Position numbers and translations under genes: made by a program
Notes under the pieces: model-generated
Databases searched by the model: none
Seen by the model: the letters and a program-made list of their open reading frames with translations, nothing else
What the model was told of the DNA's origin: nothing
Shown here: in pieces, positions 18,789 to 27,133 of the stretch
Layout: every line of letters starts with the position of its first letter
Numbering within the stretch: the stretch's first letter is position 1
Source: Bartonella harrusi
GTDB lineage: Bacteria; Pseudomonadota; Alphaproteobacteria; Rhizobiales; Rhizobiaceae
Length of the DNA stretch: 64,000 nucleotides
Assembly: GCF_024297065.1 (NCBI RefSeq)
Contig: NZ_CP101114.1
Location: 2,012,501 to 2,076,500 of the forward strand
Reading direction: 5' to 3'

Positions 18789-19829
18789 TTAAGCAGCTTT
18801 TTGACGCCGTGCAGTAATTGTAAGTCCCAGCAAAATTTGACGAACGATCGCTTCGCTTAAAAGTGGGTTTTTACGACTTTCTAAAACAGCACTTTGAATT
18901 CTTTCCATTGCATAGGAAATATGTTCTAACTTCCAATATCTTAAAGCTTGTTCAACTGCTTTTCTCCGTTGAAAAAAAATGGGAGGGCGGGCTTGAGAAA
19001 TCGCTATAGAAGGAGATTTTCCTTCAATCTCGACTTGATAACGTAACAATTGCAATTGTTGAAAATGTCTTTGTGCCGTACTTAAAATAAGAAAAACTGT
19101 ACTCTGCAATGTTGCATGTCTACTAAAATGATTCTCAAAACCTGTTATATCACCCAATAAAAGAGCATCAATCACGTCATCAAGAGAAAGAATGCTGACA
19201 TTACTTACAACAGCTTTGACATCTTCGAGAGTGATATGAATACCCGAAGCATAAAGACAAAGCTTTTCTAACTCACTTCGTGATACAAGACGATCCCCAC
19301 CCAAACTTTCGTGCAACCACTTTCGTGCATCCAAAGAAAGAGTCTTCTTAAAATGACCCAAAACCTCATCAATCAGTCCATCAAGAGAACGAGCATCATC
19401 TGCAAAACAGGGCAAAGCCATTGCTTTTTCTGCCGTTTCAACGGCATTACGCAATCCTGTTCCTTTTTTCAAATCCCCTGCCTCAATGAGAATAAAACTT
19501 TTCTCTGGTGGTCCCTCAATTAAAGACTTCAAAGCTGTAAGAAAACCTTTTTGATTAGCAGCATGAGAGATCCATATTAAACGGTCTCCTCCGAAAAGTG
19601 ATAAAGTACGAGCTTCATTTTCTAAACGGGTAGGATCTTTATCAATTTCAGTTGCATCCAAACGAATCGTTGAAAACGGGTCTTCTATAGCTATCCTTGT
19701 AAGCTTAGCAAAATGCTGCGCACGTTCACAAACAAGACCACGATCTGGCCCATAAATGAGGACAATAGGAAAAGAACGTGAAAAACGCGTTAGAAAATGA
19801 TCAACTTCATGCGCTTTTTTCTGAGCCAA
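18789..19829 (-). CDS. holA: DNA polymerase III delta subunit HolA
   Basis: 346 residues of the clamp-loader delta family, which opens the beta clamp ring. It shows LIYGPDRGLVCERAQ at the degenerate P-loop position, DPFSTIRLDATEIDKDP, LFGGDRLIWIS, and the C-terminal collar domain (LQLLRYQVEIEGKSPSIAI, RPPIFFQRR). The apparent start is a TTG at 19829 (LAQKKAHEVDHF in the family alignment); an in-frame stop just upstream excludes a longer start. It begins 4 bp after the ABC ATPase stop and is likely translationally coupled to it. Relatives keep holA beside parAB or lptE; here parB is about 43 kb away. Confidence 0.92.
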   Translation of the reverse strand: MAQKKAHEVDHFLTRFSRSFPIVLIYGPDRGLVCERAQHFAKLTRIAIEDPFSTIRLDATEIDKDPTRLENEARTLSLFGGDRLIWISHAANQKGFLTALKSLIEGPPEKSFILIEAGDLKKGTGLRNAVETAEKAMALPCFADDARSLDGLIDEVLGHFKKTLSLDARKWLHESLGGDRLVSRSELEKLCLYASGIHITLEDVKAVVSNVSILSLDDVIDALLLGDITGFENHFSRHATLQSTVFLILSTAQRHFQQLQLLRYQVEIEGKSPSIAISQARPPIFFQRRKAVEQALRYWKLEHISYAMERIQSAVLESRKNPLLSEAIVRQILLGLTITARRQKAA

Positions 19830-19833
19830 AATA

Positions 19834-20628
19834 TTAATCCATTAAGAGTTCATCATCATCGAGAGCTTCTCCACGAACCTTCTGAAACATACCGATAAGA
19901 TCGCTTACATCCAATCCTTTACGTTCCTCTTGACGCACATCTAAAATCACTTTCCCCCCATGCAACATCAGTGTACGATCTCCATGATCAAGAGCCTGGC
20001 GCATAGAATGTGTTACCATAATAGTTGTTAATTTTTTCTCTTCAACAATTTTTTCTGTCAACCGCATAACAAAATCAGCCATTCCAGGATCTAATGCTGA
20101 AGTATGCTCATCAAGCAATAAAACATCTGCATAGGCTAAAGTTGCCATCACAAGACAAACAGCTTGACGTTGCCCCCCTGACAAACTGTCCATAGGGTTA
20201 TGAATACATGTCTCAAGACCAATGCCTAATTGGGCAATTTCATCACGAAAAAATTGCCGTTTTTTATAATTCAACGCTGAACGAAAACCACGACGCCTCC
20301 CGCGCATAGCAGCAAGAGCCAAATTTTCTTCAATGGTTAAAGAACCGCAGCTACCCATTAATGAATCTTGGAAAACACAAGCAATTCTATCGGCTCTCTC
20401 ACTGACTGATTGTTTGGAAATATTTTGCCCATTGATAATCACTTTTCCCTCTGTAGGGGAAATCGCACCCGCTAGCACGCTCAGCAAAGTTGATTTACCG
20501 GCGCCATTCGAACCAATAATCGTGACAAAACCACCCCGATCAATTTTGAGATTAATGTCAATGAGGGCTTGTTTTTCCAAAGGTGTTTTTGGTTTAAATG
20601 TGACTCCGACATGAGAAAACTCAATCAT
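19834..20628 (-). CDS. ABC transporter ATP-binding protein
   Basis: 264 residues from the ATG at 20628. Walker A is GSNGAGKSTL, the Q-loop lies in IACVFQDSLMG, the signature is LSGGQRQ and Walker B with its glutamate is VLLLDEHTSALDP, followed by the switch His in TIMVTHSMRQAL. The start is set by GGGGGAGG 8-12 bp upstream; the longer frame adds 15 unconserved residues. The start overlaps the permease stop by 8 bp. With the next two genes it forms a TrpXYZ/YufNOPQ-like importer, probably for an amino acid or nucleoside; the substrate cannot be told from sequence. Confidence 0.92.
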   Translation of the reverse strand: MIEFSHVGVTFKPKTPLEKQALIDINLKIDRGGFVTIIGSNGAGKSTLLSVLAGAISPTEGKVIINGQNISKQSVSERADRIACVFQDSLMGSCGSLTIEENLALAAMRGRRRGFRSALNYKKRQFFRDEIAQLGIGLETCIHNPMDSLSGGQRQAVCLVMATLAYADVLLLDEHTSALDPGMADFVMRLTEKIVEEKKLTTIMVTHSMRQALDHGDRTLMLHGGKVILDVRQEERKGLDVSDLIGMFQKVRGEALDDDELLMD

Positions 20629-21517
20629 GTTTAAGCCTCCCCCAATAACGCGGTATAATGAGAGCTGAAGCAACTAACAACGCGGTAATCAATTGAAGGT
20701 CTGTCGACGTATCAATACCAATCGCATTTGCTTCAAAAGCAAACTGCACTGCAACACGGTAAAGAACAGATCCAACAATACAACTGATGATAATCCACAA
20801 AATACTACGCGTACGAAAAAGAGTTTCACCAATAATAACCGCAGCTAAACCGAAAACTATCGTCCCAGCGCCCCCGGTAATATCAGTAGCAATTGCAGTT
20901 TGAATATAAAGGGAACCTCCAAGCGCAACGCATGCATTTGAAAGCCCCATACCAAAATAAATTAACGCTGATCTGTGAATCCCTTGTGCCGTAGCCATAC
21001 GTGGATTGGTGCCCATTGCTCTCATAGCAAGACCTATTTCGCTTTCTAAAAAGCGCCAAATAAAAAATGCCACAATCAATAATACAGAACCAATAAAAAG
21101 AGGACGCACAAAAATATCAGGTAACCCCCATAAACCATAGAAAGGAGTTAAAACAGTATCAGAAAGAGCCAAATTAACATTAGAGCCTCCCATAATCCCC
21201 ATGATACGGAGATTAACCGTATAAAGCGCTGACATTGTTAAAATTGAAGCCAAAAGATTTAAAATACCAAAATGCAAATTCAGCAACGCTGTTAACAAAC
21301 CAGCAAGCATACCCGCGCAAAAAGCGCACGCCATCGCCACCCATGGATTGAAGCCCAAAAGAATCAAAACACCACAGACAGATGACCCGAGAAGGAATGA
21401 TCCATCAACAGTTAAATCAGGAAAATCTAAGACGCGGAATGAGAGATAAACTCCAATTGCAACAAACGCATAAATAAGACCTAATTCTACCGCACCAGAA
21501 AGTGCAAATATATTCAT
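20621..21517 (-). CDS. ABC transporter permease (BPD_transp_2 type)
   Basis: 298 residues with eight or more membrane helices. It matches the branched-chain-type permease family (LIYAFVAIGVYLSFRVLDFPDLTVDGSF at the N-terminus, the AMGTNPRMATAQGI cytoplasmic coupling loop, and TAIATDITGGAGTIVFGLAAVIIGE). The F-D-F/DLTVDG motif is typical of the TrpY-like permeases paired with PF04392 binding proteins. It lies between the binding protein gene and the ATPase gene in one operon on the minus strand. Confidence 0.92.
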   Translation of the reverse strand: MNIFALSGAVELGLIYAFVAIGVYLSFRVLDFPDLTVDGSFLLGSSVCGVLILLGFNPWVAMACAFCAGMLAGLLTALLNLHFGILNLLASILTMSALYTVNLRIMGIMGGSNVNLALSDTVLTPFYGLWGLPDIFVRPLFIGSVLLIVAFFIWRFLESEIGLAMRAMGTNPRMATAQGIHRSALIYFGMGLSNACVALGGSLYIQTAIATDITGGAGTIVFGLAAVIIGETLFRTRSILWIIISCIVGSVLYRVAVQFAFEANAIGIDTSTDLQLITALLVASALIIPRYWGRLKHD

Positions 21518-21580
21518 CCAAAGTATTCCCCATAAAAACTTAATACACGTTTACCGTATCAACATCACATTAATGGAGAC

Positions 21581-22558
21581 CTATTGAAGAATTTTTGTTG
21601 CACGTTCAATAACTGCTTGCGGGATAATAATACCAGCTTTTTTAGCTGCTTTCATATCAATACGGATATCATTATTAGCCGCTAGTACAACATCAATATC
21701 ACCAGGCTTTTCACCCTTTAAAACACGCACAGCCAACTTCCCAGCATCAACCCCCACATCATAGAAATTGACACCTTGGGTCATAAAAGGTCCACGTCCT
21801 ATAGAATTAAAGTCAACAGAAAATACAGGAATGTTTGCTTCCTGAGCAACTTTTACTGCTCCTTCTAAAGAAGACAGGATTGTATTATCAGCAGGAATAA
21901 AAACCATATCGACCTTACCAATTAAGGCACGTGTTGCCGCTTGAACATCAGAAAGCTTAGGCGCAGATGAAGGAACAACTTCAATTCCCACTTTAGTGGC
22001 TTCTTCTTTTAACGTCTTAAGCGTTGACACTGAATTTGCTTCAGAAGCATTATAAAGATAACCAAGTTTTTTCAAATTTGGTTTTACTTCCCGCAAAAGA
22101 TTAAGACTCCCCGCAATATCTATACGATCAGAAGCCCCTGTTACATTACCACCAGGCTTGATAAGGGAAGGGACTATTTTTGCTCCAACAGGATCAGAAA
22201 TTGCAGCAAAAACAATAGGAATCGTCTTTGTTGCTGCAAACATTGTTTGTGCTGAAGGCGTAGTAATTGCTACAATAACATCAGGTTTATCACCAACAAA
22301 TTTACGTGCAATTTGTGTTGCTGTAGAAATATTGCCCTGTGCTGATAAAAAAGTGAGTTCAAAATTTTCACCCTGCTTATAGCCACTTTCCGCCAACGCA
22401 TCTTCCACTCCTTTGCGCACAGCGTCTGCAGCAGGATGTGACATAATTTGCGTAATTGCCACTTTAACATGTTTAACGTGATCACTTGCTTTTGCAAAAC
22501 CATTCATAATAAAAAAAGTTGCAATCACAATCCCCCATATGCTTACCCTTTTCGACAT
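21581..22558 (-). CDS. ABC transporter substrate-binding protein (PF04392, TrpX-like)
   Basis: 325 residues. A signal peptide (MSKRVSIWGIVIATFFIMNG, cleavage near FAKAS) leads into a two-lobed periplasmic binding domain. It has VAITQIMSHPAADAVRKG, the DVIVAITTPSAQTM strand-turn, PIVFAAISDPVGAKIV, VTGASDRIDI and VFIPADNTILSSLEGAV. PF04392 proteins in this arrangement bind aromatic amino acids in some bacteria, but this is not proven for Bartonella. It is the first gene of the operon binding protein-permease-ATPase-holA. Confidence 0.92.
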   Translation of the reverse strand: MSKRVSIWGIVIATFFIMNGFAKASDHVKHVKVAITQIMSHPAADAVRKGVEDALAESGYKQGENFELTFLSAQGNISTATQIARKFVGDKPDVIVAITTPSAQTMFAATKTIPIVFAAISDPVGAKIVPSLIKPGGNVTGASDRIDIAGSLNLLREVKPNLKKLGYLYNASEANSVSTLKTLKEEATKVGIEVVPSSAPKLSDVQAATRALIGKVDMVFIPADNTILSSLEGAVKVAQEANIPVFSVDFNSIGRGPFMTQGVNFYDVGVDAGKLAVRVLKGEKPGDIDVVLAANNDIRIDMKAAKKAGIIIPQAVIERATKILQ

Positions 22559-22749
22559 TCTACTTCGCCCCTCTTAGCAACAATTAAAGGAGGATAATCT
22601 ATTGAAAAGGAATACTAAAATCAATCTTTATTTTCATTTCTGAAATATTCATAAAATAAATCAAACTGAAATGTTATTTTTTTGTTGCAATTCGCTAAAG
22701 CCTACGCCATACAAGCAGCATCTGAAGCGAATATATTTCGAATCGATGA

Positions 22750-22824
22750 GCGGGTGTAGCTCAGGGGTAGAGCACAACCTTGCCAAGGTTGGGGTCGTGG
22801 GTTCGAATCCCATCGCCCGCTCCA
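22750..22824 (+). tRNA. tRNA-Gly (GCC)
   Basis: A complete cloverleaf: acceptor arms GCGGGTG/CGCCCGC, D-arm GTAGCTCAGGGGTAGAGC, anticodon loop CTTGCCAAG with anticodon GCC, T-arm GTGGGTTCGAATCCCAT, discriminator T and an encoded CCA. An accessory island with phage remains begins right after it, which suits a tRNA used as an integration site. Confidence 0.97.
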
Positions 22825-22867
22825 TAAGTTGCAAAGGAATTGTAGCTTGCTACTAGTGTAGCTTGCC

Positions 22868-22947
22868 ACTAGGTTTTGCAGCAATTCATTTTTTTTCACA
22901 GAGTTTTTAAGCGGTTTTCAGAGAAGCTTTAAGAGGTGTTTAGAGTC
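22868..22947. repeat. 80-bp direct repeat, first copy
   Basis: It runs from ACTAGGTTTTGCAGCAATTC to GTGTTTAGAGTC. The second copy at 22981-23060 differs at one base (GAGT/GAGC before TTTTAAG). The separation is 113 bp. The short unit TGTAGCTTGCCACTAGG also recurs before each copy, indicating a tandem duplication. Confidence 0.9.
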
Positions 22948-22980
22948 TGTAGCTTGCCACTAGGTTTTGCACAATTTGAC

Positions 22981-23060
22981 ACTAGGTTTTGCAGCAATTC
23001 ATTTTTTTTCACAGAGCTTTTAAGCGGTTTTCAGAGAAGCTTTAAGAGGTGTTTAGAGTC
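22981..23060. repeat. 80-bp direct repeat, second copy
   Basis: A copy of 22868-22947 with one substitution. The near identity implies a recent duplication beside tRNA-Gly. Confidence 0.9.
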
Positions 23061-23223
23061 GCTTTCATGAGTTCTTATTTTGCCCTGACCAGAATCACAA
23101 TTTAAGATGATTCATCTCTTCCAATAACCCCATTATTTGACACCTAAAATCTGTAAAACATGCATGCAGAGACCAACAAATTTTGTATCATTTGCATCAT
23201 ATTTTGTAAAAATAACCTCCTTT

Positions 23224-23282
23224 TCAAAGGATTTTCATTTTTTCAAAGGGCTCTCAAAGGGTCTTCAAAGGCCTTTCAAAGG
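23224..23282. repeat. TCAAAGG iteron-like repeats with 11-bp period
   Basis: The heptamer TCAAAGG starts at 23224, 23243, 23254, 23265 and 23276. The last four are exactly 11 bp apart, about one helical turn. The surrounding frame shows no protein likeness. Confidence 0.75.
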
Positions 23283-23363
23283 TCATTTATTGCCTCTTTT
23301 AGGGGAATTGAATAATCGTTTCTTCCTATCCCAAGCATATTACTAAAAAGAGAAAAAGCATTT

Positions 23364-23753
23364 GAGCAATTGGGGCAACTTGACCCTATTGCTCTTTAGC
23401 ATGCAATTGTGCAATGTTTGCACTATTGTTGGTGTAAGGAATTGGGTAAACATTACCCTATTGCTCATCTTCACGCACTTGGTGCAACCTACACCAATTT
23501 CTTCAAATGCCTATCATCATCAATCAAAAGGTCAAGTTGACCCTTTGATTTTTTATCCCCTTCACACTTTATATATTGTGATTTAAAAATGCATTATCGC
23601 TTCCTTGAGCAATTGGGGCAACTTGCACCTATTGCATGATAACAAATAATTCGGTCAACTTGACCCTATTTCTCATCAGCAAACCAAAGTGCAATGTTTC
23701 CACTTTGATTCACATGCGCATCACCGATCAAAGGGTAAACTTTACTTTTTGAT
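23364..23753. repeat. Array of nine related palindromes
   Basis: Nine imperfect palindromes of 13-31 bp have centres near 23379, 23416, 23451, 23488, 23536, 23622, 23659, 23696 and 23740, most about 35-37 bp apart. Cores include GGGTAAACATTACCC, GTGCAATGTTTGCAC, GGTCAACTTGACC and GGTGCAACCTACACC. The arms differ between units but keep pairing within each unit. The array ends just downstream of the stop of the tail gene D remnant. The function is unknown. Confidence 0.75.
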
Positions 23754-23771
23754 TTTCTTGTGCACGGCATT

Positions 23772-24644
23772 CTACGAGGTTGACTTTTCCCATGGCTGTT
23801 TTCCCTTTTCTGGTGCCTCTAAGGTGATTTCTGTGGTATAGCCGCTTTGTTTCTCATAGCGGTGGGTGACGGTTGCGGCTTTCCATGCTCCATTGATTTG
23901 CTCGCGGAACCCTTGCAAAATGAGAGGTTGATCGGCCATGATTTCTGGACGCCCCTCTAAAGCCAAAGAACCACTGCCCATACCACGACAAAGCCGGTCC
24001 GATTCTGATGCGGCAGCAGCCAAAGCTTCCTCTCTGCAAGGATAGCAACCACGCAAACGCCGTGTGGGGCCTTGGAGATTCGTGCGATATTTGACAGACA
24101 GCTGTTTTCCTTGCGAGCGATCAAAATAGGTTGATTCAACGCTGCCATATTGGGTGCGTGGCTCGAGGGTAAATTCCCAACTGGAACAATCATGCTTGGC
24201 AAGAGTGATTGCCGGTAAATTGTTGCCGCTTAAAAATAAAAACTTATTGTCTTTGATAAAAAAACGTGCCTGCATACGCTCCGCAAGGCGGGTTAAAAAA
24301 TCAATTGTCGACTGATTGGTGCACACCACATAAGGCAAGGTTTTGCTATAAAACTCTTGGTCGACTTTGGCTTGATAACCATGACGCTTGGCTAAGCTTT
24401 CGACAATCTCACCAATGGTTTGATTGTCAAAATGCTCACTTGTCTGTTCTTTGAGTTCGCCACGCATCGAAGCGCTTTTGCCGCAAAGGCGTAAAATCTC
24501 TCCATCACTGCCCCCGATACTGATAACCGATTCGACAACAAAACGCCCCATAACAGCACTGATGCTGTCCTGATAACCAAACTTCACCTGCAGAGTGCTG
24601 TTCTTTTGTGGAACCTCTAAATCATTGTCACATCTTATACCCAA
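23772..24644 (-). pseudogene. Phage late control gene D (tail protein) remnant, 5'-truncated
   Basis: About 290 codons match the P2 gpD/VgrG-like tail hub family. They include LQVKFGYQDS, MGRFVVESVISIGGSDGEIL, the QTIGEIVESLAKRHGYQAKV segment, TNQSTIDFLTRLAERMQARFFI, and the C-terminal ITLAKHDCSSWEFTLE and GAWKAATVTHRYEKQSGYTTEITLE. Family members start some 40-50 residues earlier with a beta-rich segment that is absent; the frame opens only at an internal TTG. No gpU, gpX or other tail gene is adjacent, so this is an orphan piece of a P2-like prophage tail module. Codons downstream are intact, so the loss may be recent. Confidence 0.8.
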
Positions 24645-24731
24645 TCAAATCTTTATCAGTCTTTGTATAATTGGAAAACAAAGCAGAACGAATCAACAAA
24701 CCACAGAGTAATTTTTTTTACATCAATTGCA

Positions 24732-25595
24732 TTATTCATTCTTCCATAATTCATAAAAATGGTGCAGTGGTCCTCGCCCTTTTCCTACATGTAAAGCGCT
24801 TGAAGCAGATAAAGCACCACTCAAATAGTTTTTTGCTTGTTTAACAGCACAAACCAAAGGCTTTGTCGGCAACAAAGCTGCGATAGCAGCAGAAATGGTA
24901 CAACCTGTACCGTGATCATGCGTGGTGGTAAGACGAGGGGCTTCAAGCATGATAAGGTCTTCACCGTCACAATAAAGATCTGGACTAGAAGAATCGTGAT
25001 TTGCTGTCCTTTTGCTTGCAGGATTATTTAAATGCCCCCCCTTCAATAGGACTGCATGGCATCCTAATGCCAAAAGCTGCGGCCCATATTGGTACATAGT
25101 ATCTAACGACCATTGCACTTCACTTCCCAATAACAAAGCTGCTTCAGGCAAATTGGGCGTAACCAAAGTCGCTATTGGCACAAGAACATCACGCATAACT
25201 TCAATTGTATCAGGTGTTAAAAGAACATCTCCACTTTTTGCTACCATAACCGGATCAAAAACAATAAAACGCGGTTTATGATAAGTTAAACGCTCCGCTA
25301 TAATTTGCGCAATCTGAGCATTTGCCACCATACCAATTTTAACGGCATCGACCTCAATATCTTCAAATACAGAATCAATTTGATCAGCAACAAAAGAAGC
25401 GTCCAATGCCTGAAAAGCACGCACACCTTGTGTATTTTGTGCAACAACAGCTGTAACCACGCTCATGCCGTAGGTTTTCATTGCTGAAAACACCTTTAAA
25501 TCCGCTTGCATTCCAGCGCCACCAGAAGGATCAGTCCCTGCAATAGATAAAATTCGTGGAATAAAAAGTTTGTCTCGGCTACTTTGTGGTTTCAT
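24732..25595 (-). CDS. thiD: Hydroxymethylpyrimidine/phosphomethylpyrimidine kinase ThiD
   Basis: 287 residues of the ribokinase-like family. The enzyme phosphorylates HMP and HMP-P for thiamine synthesis or salvage. Motifs are ILSIAGTDPSGGAGMQADLK at the N-terminus, YGMSVVTAVVAQNTQGV, DAVKIGMVA, VFDPVMVAKSGDVLL, TPNLPEAALLLG, VLLKGGHL and the anion-hole HDHGTGCTISAAIAA. Some 20 residues before the DSSSPDLYCDGEDLI segment are longer than usual. It stands alone on the minus strand between the phage remnant and plsC; no other thi gene is seen here. Confidence 0.95.
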   Translation of the reverse strand: MKPQSSRDKLFIPRILSIAGTDPSGGAGMQADLKVFSAMKTYGMSVVTAVVAQNTQGVRAFQALDASFVADQIDSVFEDIEVDAVKIGMVANAQIAQIIAERLTYHKPRFIVFDPVMVAKSGDVLLTPDTIEVMRDVLVPIATLVTPNLPEAALLLGSEVQWSLDTMYQYGPQLLALGCHAVLLKGGHLNNPASKRTANHDSSSPDLYCDGEDLIMLEAPRLTTTHDHGTGCTISAAIAALLPTKPLVCAVKQAKNYLSGALSASSALHVGKGRGPLHHFYELWKNE

Positions 25596-25738
25596 CAGCC
25601 TATTTCCTTATGTTTTTAAATATCAGAAAAGAGGTCCCTGAAAAAAGAGAGCTTTGAAAAAACATAAAGAATGATGTTTTCTCATGTAAAGTACGTTATA
25701 TACACAGTCTCACGATAGATATAAAATGGAAAATCATA

Positions 25739-26533
25739 GTGCTTATTCTTCGTTCTCTTCTTTTTACATTCGCTTTTTATACAACAACTTTTGTACAAAT
25801 GATTCTTTACGCTCCAGTCTATTTTCTAATGCCACGTAAAAAAGCATGGATTGTTCCTAAAACATGGGCGCGCGTTACACTCTTTTTACAAAAATACATT
25901 GCGGGCACAGACTATGAAATTGAAGGGTTAGAAAATCTCCCCAAAGGGGCCTACATTATCGCTCCAAAGCACCAATCCGCATGGGAAACCTTTGGTCTTG
26001 TTCCCTTTCTTGATGACCCTGCTCTAATCCTAAAACGTGAATTAACATGGATTCCGCTTTTTGGCTGGTATATGGCGAAAACACAAATTATCCCCATTAA
26101 TCGAACAACACCCATTAAAGCCTTAAAAACCATCATACAAAAAGCGAAAAAAAAAGCAAAACAAGGGCGTCAAATTTTGATTTTTCCGGAAGGGACACGT
26201 CGACAACCAGGTCAAGAACCAGATTATAAATCAGGGATTGTGGCTCTTTATAATGAGCTAGAGCTTCAAGTTGTTCCCATTGCGCATAATGCTGGTTTAT
26301 ATTGGCCTCGAGGGAATTTTCGCCGCTATCCCGGAACAATCCGTGTTCGCATTCTTCCCCCCATAGAAGCTGGTTTAAGCAAACGTGATTTCCTAGAGAA
26401 ACTTGTGCAAAAAACAGAAAAAGCTTGCGATAAATTGCTTTTATTAGCAGCCCAAGATCCTAATGCTCCACCTATGCCACCTTCTGCTGTAAAAAAGCTT
26501 CAAGAATTAAATCATGATGAAACCACGCAATGA
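25739..26533 (+). CDS. plsC: 1-acyl-sn-glycerol-3-phosphate acyltransferase
   Basis: 264 residues of the PlsC family. The enzyme acylates lysophosphatidate to phosphatidate in the inner membrane. One or two hydrophobic helices at the N-terminus are followed by the catalytic block KHQSAWET. This is the HX4E variant common in alphaproteobacterial PlsC rather than HX4D. Further on are FGWYMAKTQIIPINRTT, the phosphate-binding FPEGTRRQPGQ and VVPIAHNAGLYWPR. The start is a GTG at 25739. The C-terminal tail is proline-rich (DPNAPPMPPSA). Confidence 0.93.
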   Translation: MLILRSLLFTFAFYTTTFVQMILYAPVYFLMPRKKAWIVPKTWARVTLFLQKYIAGTDYEIEGLENLPKGAYIIAPKHQSAWETFGLVPFLDDPALILKRELTWIPLFGWYMAKTQIIPINRTTPIKALKTIIQKAKKKAKQGRQILIFPEGTRRQPGQEPDYKSGIVALYNELELQVVPIAHNAGLYWPRGNFRRYPGTIRVRILPPIEAGLSKRDFLEKLVQKTEKACDKLLLLAAQDPNAPPMPPSAVKKLQELNHDETTQ

Positions 26534-26539
26534 CTTAAT

Positions 26540-27030
26540 AGCGGGTAATTTATCACTTTTTATATCGAACTGAAAGTATAGAATAGGGAATATTTATTCT
26601 CATTCCTTAAATAATGAAGCATCAAAATTTGCTTACAGCTTACAAAAGAAAACAGCATGTAAACAAAAATATGTGAAAAAGAAACGAACATATCTCTTAG
26701 TGAATACTCTCAAATGCAAAAGCCATTGAAGATTTAGAAATAAGCAAAGAGAGTGTAATGTCAACTTATATCTCTATAAGAACAAAAGTGATGATACCCT
26801 ATAGACTTTATATTATACTATTTGCAAGCAGTGCTAAAATATGAAACTGGAGCGAATAAAGTATCTCTTTAAAGAAAAAGCTTAGACAAACAAAAGACAA
26901 AGCATTACACAATATCCATTGTGAAAAAGATAGTGCCATAAAGATATTTGAAAATTGCAAAGTTAAATTCAAAGGGAAAAAGCAAAGTTAAATGCTGATT
27001 TTATCCCTGAAGAAAAGTGAAGACAATATA
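26540..27030 (+). pseudogene. Heavily eroded integrase relic (copy 5)
   Basis: Alignment by eye with copy 6 (29472-30240) is continuous though weak. GGTAATTTATCACTTTTTAT matches GATAATTTATCTTTTTTGC. AAAGAGAGTGTAATGTCAAC matches AAAGAGTACGATGGTGCCGG. TATCTCTTTAAAGAAAAAGC matches TGTTTCTTTAAAGAAAGCGC-like sequence, and AATGCTGATTTTATCCCT matches GGTAACTGATTTTTACCT. It fills most of the 600-bp gap between plsC and the carboxypeptidase gene. Confidence 0.55.
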
Positions 27031-27133
27031 AATGGTATTAACCATCTATCTTCTCTGTTCTGGATTCAAAAGTTTTGTGTGCTACATTAAAACAGTTCTA
27101 AATAATGAATAAGTAGAAATTGGACTTAACTTA

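Noticed and set aside
23137..23586. Two small plus-strand frames (69 and 74 codons) in the tRNA-Gly island
   Set aside because: Their sequences are just translations of the iterons and palindromes, with no ribosome binding site or conserved motif.
23364..23753. Palindrome array as a CRISPR array
   Set aside because: Spacing is near 37 bp, but the palindromic units are not identical to each other, there is no constant repeat of 24-40 bp, and no cas gene is in the window.
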